This document shows positions 28,501 to 40,500 of a stretch of DNA of 64,000 bases, one piece after another. The DNA comes from Cricetomys ansorgei (Eukaryota; Chordata; Mammalia; Rodentia; Nesomyidae). The stretch covers positions 25,022,501 through 25,086,500 of the forward strand of contig JAMJFZ010003163.1 of assembly GCA_026225945.1 (NCBI GenBank), read 5' to 3'. Made by a program: the position numbers and the translations under genes. Within the stretch, counting starts at the first letter, position 1. Each line of letters begins with the position of its first letter. The notes beneath the pieces are model-generated. The model worked only from the letters and a program-made list of their open reading frames with translations, did not search any database and had not been told where the DNA came from.

Positions 28501-31500
28501 GCAGGTCTCTGGAGGGACAGGCAGGACATTATTTCTCCCTTCTCTCTTCCAGCCTCTGCTTGCACCCAATCCCTAGCCTGGACCTGCCCTCTATAATCAA
28601 TCTTGGACCATAGGCTGCTGGCCTCTCCCTGCACTCAAAAAAGGGGAAACAGATTTCCTCAGAAGTCCTAAAGATGGCACGCCCCCTGACTGGGCAGGGT
28701 CCCCAACCCAGCATAGTGCAGCCCACAACAGGGAAAGGGGTTCCAGGTAAGGGATGAGGGATGCACCTCCAAACTCTGGGCAAAGCTCCTTCCCAGCCTC
28801 ATCTAGAACTTGGAGACCAGGAAGCCCCCCTGTAAACCCCCCTCCCTGTAAGCCCCCCCATAACTCTGGCCCAGGCCAACCTGAGGACCTCATTGTAAAT
28901 CTCAGCTGCACTGACGGTGATGGTGTACTGCCAGTCAGACGCCTTCTCCTGCACCTCGGAGAAGAGCAGCTGCAGGGCGCGCTGGTTAATGCCTGGGTTC
29001 TCAGGGGTCCCCTGATGGCAGAAGGAAAGGCCCAGTGGCCCTACGGATGCTCACACAGTATCTGCCACCCCGTGCCCTCCCGCTGCACGCTGGTCTGTTC
29101 TCAGAACAGCCCCTACCAGGTAGAAGCAAGTTTCTCTACCTCTAAGATAGAATAAAAGGGACACAGTGGCTGAAGGGCCTGGCGTTGCTGCCCCTGCAGA
29201 ACACCAGGGCTTAGGGTCTCCTGGATGCTCCTGGAAATGGCAGTCAAAATGAACAAATTGCCACCCATTGCCCACTGGGAGGCTCCCTGTCAGGGAGGCC
29301 AGAAGCCAGGCTCTGTGAAGTACCTGGGCCGGATGAAATGGTCCTTTCAGAAGAAATCTGGAACTCCACCTGGGCCCTAGAGGCCTTCCCTCCCTCGCCC
29401 GGGGGCCCTGCCGGGGTCCACAGAGGCTTCTCTTGCACCTCAGGTGCCTGCCCCTGCCAGAGCCTCGTTCTGACTTTGTTGTCCCTGGCCCATGATGGGC
29501 ACCTGCTGACTTGCTGTGCTCACTGCTGTCCCCACTGCCACTGGCGGACTGTTCTGGGACTGTTCTGTCCTAGCATGCCCCTCATGCCTCAGCAGAGCAC
29601 TCAGAGAATGGACCCTCTGGGGGCCAGGACAGAGCTGGGTGCTCTGAGTATACCCACCTCCCCTGCTTGCTAACCAGTCTCCCTACTCAGAACTGAGGGT
29701 ATGTGGACTGGGGGCGGGGCTTTGGGGGATGGCCACAACAGGAGCCTGACAAGCCCGTTTTTGCCAGCCCCCTGTCCAGGGGGAGCCAGAAAACTACTAA
29801 CAAAACAACACCCCACAGGCCTAGTTTTTTAATCTATAGTCAAGATTCTTCAACTCTGGCCTGGGAGACACATGCCCTCAATCCCAGCACTCAAGAAGCA
29901 GAGGCAGATGGATCTCTGTGAGTTCCACGACAGCCAGGGCTACACAGAGACCCTATCTCAAAAAAACAAACCTAACAAAATTCTTCAACTCAAGTGCTCC
30001 AGTGCTTGCTCATGAGGCCTGCTCTGGGTGCATGTCATGGATGAAGCCCTTCTCTGAGAGCCTGGCTTCCCACAACTAAAGCCATGTAGGGAGCCAGCAT
30101 CTCCCATGGCCCAGGACTTCCCTGAGGGCTGATAGCGCTCCTCATATTCATCCCAGTAGCCTGGAACTCCTAGTCTGAGGCAGCCACACTGCAGGAAAGA
30201 GCTGAGGGAATATATGTAAGGAAGAAGGCCCGGCTTCCGACCTTGGCCAAGAGTCCTCTAGTAGTTTGCCCCCACCTCCCTGAGACCTACAGAGAAGGCT
30301 CCTGGGGCAAAGATACTGTTTTGCAGGCCTCGTACCTTGGAGTCAATGCAAGGAGCCAGCTGCCTGGGGTGGTTACGAGAATAAGGCATGCACTGTGTAA
30401 AACCCAAATCACGGAAGGAAGCGGGGGCCCCTAATTCTCCCCACTGGGCAACACCTACCTCCATCGTATAGGTCTTGCCGGCACCTGTCTGGCCATAAGC
30501 AAAGATGCAGACGTTGAAGCCATCGATGCAGGAGGTGATGAGGGCCTGCACCTCCTGGAACACCTGGGGGGACATGGGGTAGGGACAAGGGGCTTCCAGT
30601 GCTGCTGGCACATGGGACCCGCAGCTCCGGCTTCAGCCACCTCCTAGCTAAGGCCTCCGTCAAGGAGAACCAGATCACTCTGGAGGACTTCACCATTATC
30701 ATCCGCACAGAGTGTGGGAAATCCCAGACTGTTCTCAGGAGAGAAACCGAGGCAGAGGATAAATGTGCCTGGCACTCGTTCCGGCTTGGGCCTGCCTGAC
30801 CCTCAACAGGAGAGAGTAGACATGGGCAGCCAAGCTGGAAGGCTGTCCCTGAGCAGAGAGGAGTGTGAGGCTGTGACGCCCATGGCGATGGCACTGGGGC
30901 GACATTCTAGAAAGTCCCATGGGACTATTAACAGGACAGGAACTCAGGGAAGAGAGGCCAGCCTTCAGGCCTGGTAGCTGATGTGAGGCCTGAGGGGTTA
31001 GGAGCCACGGTCCCTGGGTAAGGCAGGTTCTGTGTGGCTCTCCACCCCTAACGCCTCCATTTGTACCCCCACCCTCTTTCTCAAAGATGGAAGAAGAGTG
31101 ATTTTTGTTTTTCACCTAGCCGTGACCCCTGCCCTTTCCTCCCGTGTCCCCTTGAATGCCCTGCCCCATGGAGCCACACTCACGTCCTGCTGTGAGGCCC
31201 ATGGAGAGAAGACCTTGTCCAGCTCGAAGGACACAGGCTTGCCCTTGTGCAGCAGGTGGATGATAGAGTCATCGTCGGGGTCAAAGGTCACAGCATTGGC
31301 TGCCTCAGGTCCTTCCCCATCCTCCTTGGTGACTGGCCGGACTCGTGCAATCACCCGGATGTTTCCTAGAGTAGGCAGAGATGGAGTGGACCATTGCCCT
31401 GCTGCAACTCCAGGCAGACAGTGGCCCAGGAGCAAGGGATTACTGCTCACTCAGACTACTGTATGGATTCACTTAGAACATCTTCTTCCTGAGCAGACAG

Positions 31501-34500
31501 ATTCAGGGTGCTTTCCCCTTGGGGCTCAGGCTCTGCAGCCAGTCTTGGTAATACTCTGTGGACCTGAGTTTCCTCATCTATTCAGGGAGGAACTTGGACT
31601 CCATGAACCAAGGGATTTATTTTAGTAATCTAAAGGGGCTTGTGGAATGCCAGGCAGGACCTAGGTACCAGATGGGCAAAAGGGACAAGGCAAGAGAAGA
31701 GGTGTGGGTAGTAGGACTGCCAAGGGTGTGCCCCGGGCCCTGGGGACAGGACACTGCTGGGATTCTCTGGGTGACTGAGGCTTACTGCCCCTTCTCTCAG
31801 CTGACAGGAGCATGGCAAGGGCTGTGGTCTATACTGACACCTTAGTGTCTGCAACAGCAGCTGGCTCAGAGCAGATGCTCCCTAAGAGCTCAGACATCAG
31901 TGAATCCCCAACCTGGAACAAGCACCTCTACTGCACACTGCCCTACCACATCCCCCCAGGCCTGGGAGGAGTCTACCATTGCAAGGAGCATTGAAGAAGA
32001 CCAGGTTCAAATCCAAGGTGGCCGTTTACTAGGTGTGTGACTTTACGCAAGTTTCCTGACCTTTCTGGGCCCCTGAATCCTCAGCAGCAGCTTGTAGCTC
32101 TAGGGCTAACTGCCCTGCAGCCAAGGACACTCACCCTTCAGCCTCACCAGCTCGTTGTGGCATTTCTTGCGCAGCTGCAGTTCCCGGCGGTACTTGCGCA
32201 ACAGCTCCTGGTTGTTGCTGTTAACCTCCTCGATGGCCTGGCCGATCTGGGGAGCAAGCACACTGCCATCAGAGGCCTGGCTCTGTTAGCTTCCCTTCAC
32301 TGGCCACCTGGCCTGACGGTGTTACACCTTCCCGGGCTGAGTGCATGACGTATACGTTCATAGCAGACCAACCTTACGGCCAGTGCCCCCCCCCCCCATT
32401 TTATAGACGCAGAAAGAAAAAGTGAGCCCTAGGCTAGGAGAAAGCGAAGACTTGCGACTGAGTACCTGGCTACAGCGTGATTCAGCTACCTACCCTCAAA
32501 TCTAACCCTTCCCCAGGAACAAGGGACAAGAACACATTTGGCGTGTTCCCTCCAAGGGGTAGAGGGGACGAGAGATACCAAACCATTAATGAGAGGGACG
32601 GTGCTCAGAACGCCCTGGGTTTAATTCTTCACATCTGTGTCTTACTGACATAGTTCTTTAAAGAATTCTTCTCTTTTCCCAGAATATATCTGTCTCTGAA
32701 GAGCTGTCATATGAACTTGAGAAGCCAAGGGCTATAAAAGGCTCAGCCATGGAGGAGCCACTTAAAGAGACACTGGCTGTTCTCACACCGTGTAAGGATG
32801 GCTTTAAAAAACAAAAAGGAGCACCTGGGGATGAAGCTCAGTGTAGAGCGTTTGCCCAGAGGTGTGAAAGTCCCTAGCATAGCAAGGAAGAAAGTAGATA
32901 GGCAGAGCGAGCCAGGCTTTGTGACAGTGCCGATGATTACAGCTCTCGGGAAGCTGAGGCGGGAAAACATGGAGTCAGGGTCAGCCGCCGCGTCTCAAGA
33001 AGATGAATGAGTGAACCTAAGAGGTATAAGGATACTACAGCACAGAGGACAGTGTGTGTTTGTATGCCTTCTGGGAGCAAGGCAAGAAGCTGTTATACGG
33101 GGGCTCTGAATGAAGGTGAGTGGCCTCTCCCGCTAACTTGCTCACCTCAGCCTTGACGCTCCTGAGAGCCTCCTGCAGCAGCAAGGGGAAGCCCCGCACC
33201 TGCCGCTTGAGCCCATTGTAGTCATTGGTGAGGGTCCTCAGCGCAGGCTGCAGTGTCAGCAGGTTGGTCCTGACGCCTGCGGGACAACAGGTTAGGCATC
33301 TGAGCTGCCAGGCAGAAGCAAGGGGCGGGATGGGTGGAGCCAGCTTCAGGCTCACCTGCCAGGTTCTCGTGGACTGCCTTCATCTCCACCTGGGCCCGGG
33401 CAAAGGCCTCCTCGATGGCCCGGTTCTTGTCCTCCTCCAAGGACTGCATCTCCTCCAGCATCTGCCCGTGTGCTCGCTCCAGCTCTGCCTCATACATGGC
33501 AATCTGATGGCCAGGCCGGGGGTGGTGAGAAAGGGAAGGGCAAGCATGGGAAGGAACCCCTCCCCCAAGACATGGACCTATTATGGCTTTCTGGGATGGC
33601 CTGCTTTCCCCTCCTTGGATTGGCCCCAGCTGGTCTACGTATAACATGTGCTCAGGAGACTGGAAAGAGCGGCAGTAGGACATACTGAGCACACCTGTGG
33701 TGCCAGGGACAGCCCCCGACGGCTGTTTTCCTGTGTCCCCACTGCCAAGGGGCTTCTGTGACCAGCTCATGTTATAGGTGAGGAAACAGAGCTTGACCAC
33801 ATGGCCAGGGGACCGGAGACACCGAACCCCGAGTCTGTGGGGTCCCGGCCACACCCCTCTTGGCCTGCGCACCTGAGCCCGCAGCTGGACTGTCAGCTGG
33901 TGGGAGTTCTGCAGCTGCTGCTCCATCTCTTTCAGCACCTGCCGCTGCATGGCCACTTGCTCCTGCAGGTGCTGGTTCCGGGTCTGGGACTCGCTGAGGG
34001 CCTGCTTGGTCTTGGATGACTCCACCTCCACTGTCTTGATGACGTACTGCGCGGAGAGGGAGGGACAGAGCGCTGCTAGACACAGCTGACCCACGGAGGG
34101 TCATCCCGACTACAGCTGCTGGGGGAACCTCCAGGAGCTGGAAGGTTCTGGTTCTGCAGACTGCTGCCCGGCCTGCCAGTCAGTTCTGAAGGGGAGCCTG
34201 CAGGAAGCCTGGCTGAGCCCAGGCTGGGCGCAAACGGACAAGAAAGATGACAGCAGAATCTAGACGCTGTCAGGCATACGGCGAGCACCTTCACGGAGCC
34301 TCTGCCCTGGCAGCCAGTGAGGAGGGCACAAACCGCACGAGACTGCAGACAGCCCTCGGGCGACATGATGCTGGTCGGGAGCAAGCCCTGCCCTGAGCTG
34401 TCCCTCAGGACAGTGCAACCTCTCTGGCCACTCACCTTAACCGGTGGGGACTGAGCCCTCAGACTGGCGATGGTCTCGTGGCTGTCACGCAGACGCCGGC

Positions 34501-37500
34501 TGAGCCGCTCCTCCTCCTGTGCTTTCTCGGCCAGGCAGTCCTTGAGACGCAGTTCTACCTCTGCTAGCCGGTCGGTCTTCTGCTGCACCTCCAGGTTCAG
34601 CTCCGACAGCATGCCTTTGTTCTCAGCCACTTCCAGCTGCAGCTGGGACAGCTTGTCTCGGAGCTGGGTGCTCTCCTGCGGGAGGTGGAGGCAGCCAGGT
34701 CGGGAGCGGGGTCATCTCACGCAGCTGGGCCCACGGGGACCGGGGGGGGGGGGGGGGGGCTGGGCCGGCGGCAGGCTTACCTGGCTGTGCTCACAGCCCT
34801 CGCAGGGCGCCGCTGGCTGCGCCCGAAGCTCCTGCAGCTCCACCTCACAGCGCCTCAGCTCCTGCCTTAGCTGCTCATTCTCCACCATCAGCCTGTCCCG
34901 GTGCTTTTCGGAGTCGGTGCCTCCCTGCGGAGAGCCGGGGCGCAGAGGAGGCATGAGCCAGGGCACACTGGGGGAGGTGAGGCAAAGCTAGGGTAACGGA
35001 GGGAAAGAGAAGGGCAAAGAGGCAAAGGAAGAGGCCAGGGGCTCAGAAGGAGTCGAGAGGAAGACAGAAAGAGGCCAGCTAGGCGGAAGCATAGCAGGCA
35101 CACTCCCTGCCGCCCTGCCCCGCTCAGTCTATTTTCCTGAGTGCGAAAGTGACACAAAGTCACATTTCTGCACAGCATTCACACTCCTATTTTACGTCAG
35201 CAAATGGGACCCAGCCCCCTGCTCCAGGACGAGCAGTGACAAGTCTTTGAGACATAAGCTCAGGTAGGGTGTGGGGACTCAGAAGCAGCCACACCCCCAG
35301 TGCCAGGGCAACCGCAGCTTGGCACCCACCCCTCCCCGGGGCGGCACGGGGACCCTCACCAGTTCTGATCGCAGTCGGCTCACTTCCTGGGCCTGGCTAA
35401 TGAGCTTTTCCTTTAGATTTTCCACCTGTGGGCACAAAGCCAAGGGCACCATGAGCCCAGGTCCTCCCCTCCAGCCCACACCCAGGCCTCTTGCCCAGCT
35501 CCAGTGATGGCCAGCAGGGCCGTCTGACCCCAGGGTCTCGGGTCTCCTATGCTGAAGCACCAGGCTGTGTCTGGATCTCTGGTAAGCTAGCCTGTTCTCA
35601 ATGGCCTATGGTGCCCCCTCCCTGCGAGAAGGTGCAGCCACGGCTCTGCAGAGGTCTGGAGAGGTGCTATTGGGAAACTCAGGACCCCTCTGACTGTCAC
35701 AGGCCCCTTCTGAAGCCCTGGGTCTGCCTACTTATCTGTAAAGGTTTTTAATGTTCTCCTGCTTTAAGAGGACTCTGAGCCCGGGGCAGTGGTGGCACAA
35801 GCCTTTAATCCCAGGACTAGGGAGGCAGAGACAGGCGGATCTCTGTGAGTTCAAAGCCATCCTGGTCTATAGAGTGAGTTCCACAGGCAGAGTTACAACA
35901 GAGGAACACTGTCTCGAAAACCAAAAGAAAAAAAAAAAGGAGGACTCTCAAGTTACATGAACAGTTACAGCCCCTGGCGATTCCCACCTTGGGCAGTTTT
36001 TAGTGAGCCAACCCATGGAACTGTGTCTTCTGCAGCCAGGCTGTGTCCAGGAAGGTGGGAGTAAGCACGGGCAAATAAGTACCAGTGAGAGGGACCCCTT
36101 CCGTGGTGCTGCCCCAAGCAGGCTCCGCTCCCTGAAGGCCCCAGACCCTGAGCCCTCCTCAAGGAAAACGCTTCACAGACAAGAGCCCAGGCAGCAGAAT
36201 CTGCCAGAGCATGTTGGGTTTAGTCGTTCTAGTTTAGTCTCACTGTGGTGAGAGTCAGATGGACTCCGGCGGGTTAGGAGGTTTATATATACTGGCCACA
36301 GAAGGCCTGGGCTCTGATTACTGAATGAGGTGAAGGGGAATATTGCCTGCAGGCACCAGGCAGATAAGACAGGTGACCCCCCCCATTTGCACACGCATAC
36401 AGAACTGGCCTAAAGACCACCCAAAGAAATATCTACAGTGTGGTCCCCGTGGGCCACAGTCTGATGGGAACTCACACCGAACACCATGAAACTTATCTCA
36501 CCAGAGACTAATGCTAGGTGTGGTACACGCCTTTAATCCCAGCACAGAGACTAATGCTAGGTGTGGTACACGCCTTTAATCCCAGCAGAAGCAGGCAGAT
36601 CTCTCTGTGAGTTCCAGGCCAGTCAGGGCTACATAGTGAAAACCGTCTCGGAGATACAGGTGGGGTGGGGTGGGGCTTGTATGTTCGGATGTGTAAAATC
36701 TCCAATAAGACAAGGCTCTGGGTTGCATACAGCCTCGGCAGTCACTGTTCCCTAGGACTGGACAGAGAACTGGGCAGGCCAGCTTCTGGTCAAGTCAGGA
36801 GGAAGGCCATGGGATCCTTCTCTACCTCTGCTGCAGACCCAGTAGGCCGGTGCAGGCCAATCTTTGGTGGCTGAAGACCCCATTGAGAGACTACAAGGCC
36901 AAGCTAGGCTGCCTAGACCTACAGGAACAAACAGGTGACCTAAAGGCTAAGACTGAGAAAATTTACCTCTGTCCGCACCTCTAGCACGTCCTTCCTAGCG
37001 GCTCACCCAGCCGTGAGCCCAGCAGGAAAGCAAAGCCCATGCTGTTTCTCTATCCCCTACCACCGGCCCTGTGGAGCTGAGAACTAACATGCATGTACAC
37101 TCGGGTGCTTGTGTGTGCGTGTTTCCCCCCTTTTGCCCCAAGCAGAGTTGGGCAGCCGTAAAGTCCAGCTGGTCTGCAACTGTAAAGCCAGAGCTTGCTC
37201 ATCGGTGTTCTCAGGACAAAGTTTGAAGTCTGAAGTGCCATCTTGAGGGCAGCTGTGTCTCCCAGAACTACTGCCCAGACTGGCCTTGGGGTGCAGCATC
37301 TCTGAAGCAGAGGGGTCTTTCCGGTCTTTTTCCACAACTCTGCCCCACCCCCTGCGGCCTGCCCCATGGTAGCTCACCAGCATCTTCTCAAAGAAAAGCC
37401 TGTTGGATAACGGGAAGGAGCAGGGCCTGCAGACTGCAGAGTCGCAGCTGATGGGTTCCTTTTCGGTCAGGTGTTAAGTGTATGGATCTATCTTACATTT

Positions 37501-40500
37501 CCCTCATCATAAAATAGGAGCATCTACTTTCTCCCTCTCCACATCACCTCTCCACATCCAGGTCAGGCTGAAGCTCTGACCTTGTATGTTTCCAGTGATG
37601 GCTGATGCTGGGCTCTCAGCCTTGTTGTGGGGCTGGCGATGCTTCCTGGGAGTTAGGACCTCTGGCCTGCCTACAGCCTAGCTCTTCCTTGCATCACAAT
37701 GGGAACCTGCTGGGGTCAACAAGAGGACACAGGAGATGGCTGTGCAGGGTAAGACTTGCTGAGAGGGAGGAACCATAAAAGACCCCTTTGGTCTGAGATA
37801 TCAGACACTAAGTTACCTGTGAGCTCATCCAAGAAGTAGAGCAGGGGGACCTAACTGTGCGGGTCTGAAAGGGGTGGCCATCACCACCCCCCCACCACCC
37901 CACCCCCGTCAGGTACAACTCGCTAACTCCATCACGACCCTGAGGACCAGCTGTGCCTGGCACAGGGCTGTTAGGACGGGCAGCCAGGAGAGGGCCCTGC
38001 CTACACCTGGAGTGAGGCTCTACTTCAGGAGGGCTGGGGGGGGGGGGGCAGAAAAAGCAAGTGTGCGGAGGGTGGGAAAGCGGGCAAGTGTCTGAGACAA
38101 ACGGAATGCCTGGAGAACTGGATGCAAGACAGGAGCAGGAGGAGCAGAGAGCAAGGTACCACACCCTCAAGCCTGTGCTCCCTCACCCCCCCCCACAGCT
38201 GGCCTGCGGCTGTGAACCTGGGAGGGGAGGGCTACAGAGGGACATGGGGCCGAGCACAGTGGGCTCTCAGTGTGCACAACTGGGAGCAGAAGAGTGTGGC
38301 GTGTATCAGAGGTGGAGAGGCACTGGCCTGGCCTGGTCTCCCACCTAAGGTAATCAGCTAGAGAAACTGAGGCAGGGGGCAGAGTGAGTGGGGCCTGTCT
38401 GTCTACTGGCCTGACACAAACCCACATTTACCTTGGCAGAAGTGGCTGGGTAGAGGTGGGGTGCCCGCTCAGGTCTGCATTTTCTCCCAACCCAGTGATT
38501 ACCTCTGTACCTCCCACCACGCCTGGGCAGCGTGGTCAGCAGCTACCTCTTGGCAAGAAAGAGGCTCTGCCAAGGGTACTTAACAGGGCCGTGCTGAGCT
38601 AGCATTTCACGGGAGCCCCTGGGGGAATCAAGGCAGTACCCCTCCCGCAAGCACCTGACCCATTCTGCCCCAGCACACACCCCGCCAGGAGGTTGGCCTG
38701 GCCTGGTTGACATAGCTATATCCAGTTCTCCACCCCTGAGGGGCAGGAGGACATTTGATAACACAGTATCTGGAACCCAACCAGACCTCAGTTCACGAGA
38801 GCGACCGTGGACAAGTCCCCTTGCCTCCCCGTGCCTTTCAGCTTCCCCATCTGCACTATGAGGGGACCTCACCAAGGCCTTGAAGACCGCATGAGGGGAT
38901 CTATGTGAGTCTCTTGCCAAGGCCCTGCACGTGGCAGACTCTACTACAAACTGGGCAGCTGAACCTGAAATGGTTAGGACCAGAAATTTTCTGTAGTTCA
39001 GAGTGTTAAATTCTCCATCTAGACAATGAGACGTCTTGGGGACGGGGCCCAGGTCTAAGCCAAGCTCACCTGTGTGTCATATGCACCTTACACACATAGC
39101 CTGAGGGTATAACATTTTTGTGCATGGGATATCTTTTTGTCAGAGTTGTGGCATCGTGTTGATCCAGGGTTTTGGACTTTGGAGCACTTGGGATTTGGGG
39201 ATTAGGGATGCTCACCCCGGGTTAACATCAGAGGTCTGTAGTGACCCTTGGAGCTGCCTTCCCAGAGCCTTGCACTAGGCTGCTCTTAGTAAATACATGG
39301 AGATGAATGCTGATGAGTGCCCTCAGAGACCACAGTCAGGGGTGCTGGGACGCGGCATGACACCATTGGGATGGTACTGGGCATCGCTCCGCCCAAGACC
39401 AGAACTGTGACGTGACTTCACACAGAGGCTGCCGTGTGGGAATGTCAGAGCAAGGGAACCATATCTTCCAGTGTTAGAAACAAACATGAAGGCCGGGGCT
39501 GGGGTGTGGCCCAGTGATGAAGCCCTCGCCAAGCACGGGCAAGGCTTCGGGTTCAGTCTCCAGCGCTGGGGCGTGGGGGCGGATTTTCATGCAGACTGAG
39601 ATTTAAAGCTGGCGACTGGTTTGATTTTAAAAGCAGGCCAGTAAGAACTATTAATTTCAGCAAAGTTGCAGGATAGGAAATCAACACAAAAATCAGTTGT
39701 GTTGCTATAACAACGGACAATTCAAAGTAGAAAATAAAATCGTTCCACATATAGTACCGTCAAAAAATAAAATAAAAGCAGAATGCATTTAAACAAGAGG
39801 AGCTGAGGAAATGGCTCCCGGACGAAGTGCTTGCTGCCGGAGCTGGAGGATCTGAGTCCAGGTTCCCATCATCCATGTAAAAAGTTAGGTGTGGCTAGGA
39901 CTCGAGAGATGGCTCGTTGGTTAAGAGCACTGGCTGCTCTTCCAGAGGGTCTCAGTTCAATCCCTAGCACCCAAATGGCGGCTCGCAACCATCTGTAACT
40001 GCAGTCCCAGAGGATCCAAGGGTACTGCATGAATGTGGTGCACAGACATACGTGCAGGCACAACACCCATACACATAAAAATAAAAGGTTTGAAAGGTTA
40101 AAAAAAAAAAAAAAAGCAAAACCCAGGCATGGCAGGACATACTTGTAATACAAGTGCTGGGAGCACTGAAATAGGGAGACAGACCCCAGGGGCTGCTAGC
40201 CACCCAGTCCAGCTGCTCTAGCGGAAACGGTGAGCTCCAGGTTCAGGGAGAGACCTTATCTCAACGGGTAAGATGGAGAGCAATAGGGGAAGACTGTGGT
40301 GCAACCACCTGAAAACTCACGTGAATGTGCACGCACACACACCCCAAGAAGGCAGGGATACACGATGAAAACTACAAAGGTCACCGAAGGAGATCAAAGG
40401 CCACAGTAAAGGGCCAGTGTCTTGTGTTCGTGGGTTGAAGACTCAAGAAAAAGGGTTAACGAGACCCAGAGCGGTCTAGACAGCCAAGACAGCATTTCCT

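Larger units (their letters stand above)
27852..28880 (-). other. Kifc3 introns flanking coding exon 13
   Basis: Intron 27852-28384 is nearly filled with adjacent B1-derived copies in gene-sense orientation. Intron 28509-28880 shows no recognised repeat. Confidence 0.65.
30564..33145 (-). other. Kifc3 introns between exons 8 and 11
   Basis: Introns 30564-31183, 31366-32134 and 32247-33145 hold two MIR-like fragments and a B4-like SINE. A C11 run lies near 32387. No other gene was seen. Confidence 0.65.
33504..35359 (-). other. Kifc3 introns between exons 3 and 7
   Basis: Introns 33504-33872 (369 nt), 34047-34435 (389 nt), 34676-34780 (105 nt) and 34925-35359 (435 nt) are free of recognised SINEs. 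One has an 18-G run on the + strand. Confidence 0.65.

Noticed and set aside
33222..34094. A 290-codon open frame on the minus strand
   Set aside because: It joins two Kifc3 exons by reading through the intron between them. The splice sites and protein comparison give a shorter spliced product.
39896..40000. Possible tRNA genes in B3, B4 and ID copies
   Set aside because: The tRNA-like box A and B sequences belong to SINEs with A-rich tails. They lack a full cloverleaf.
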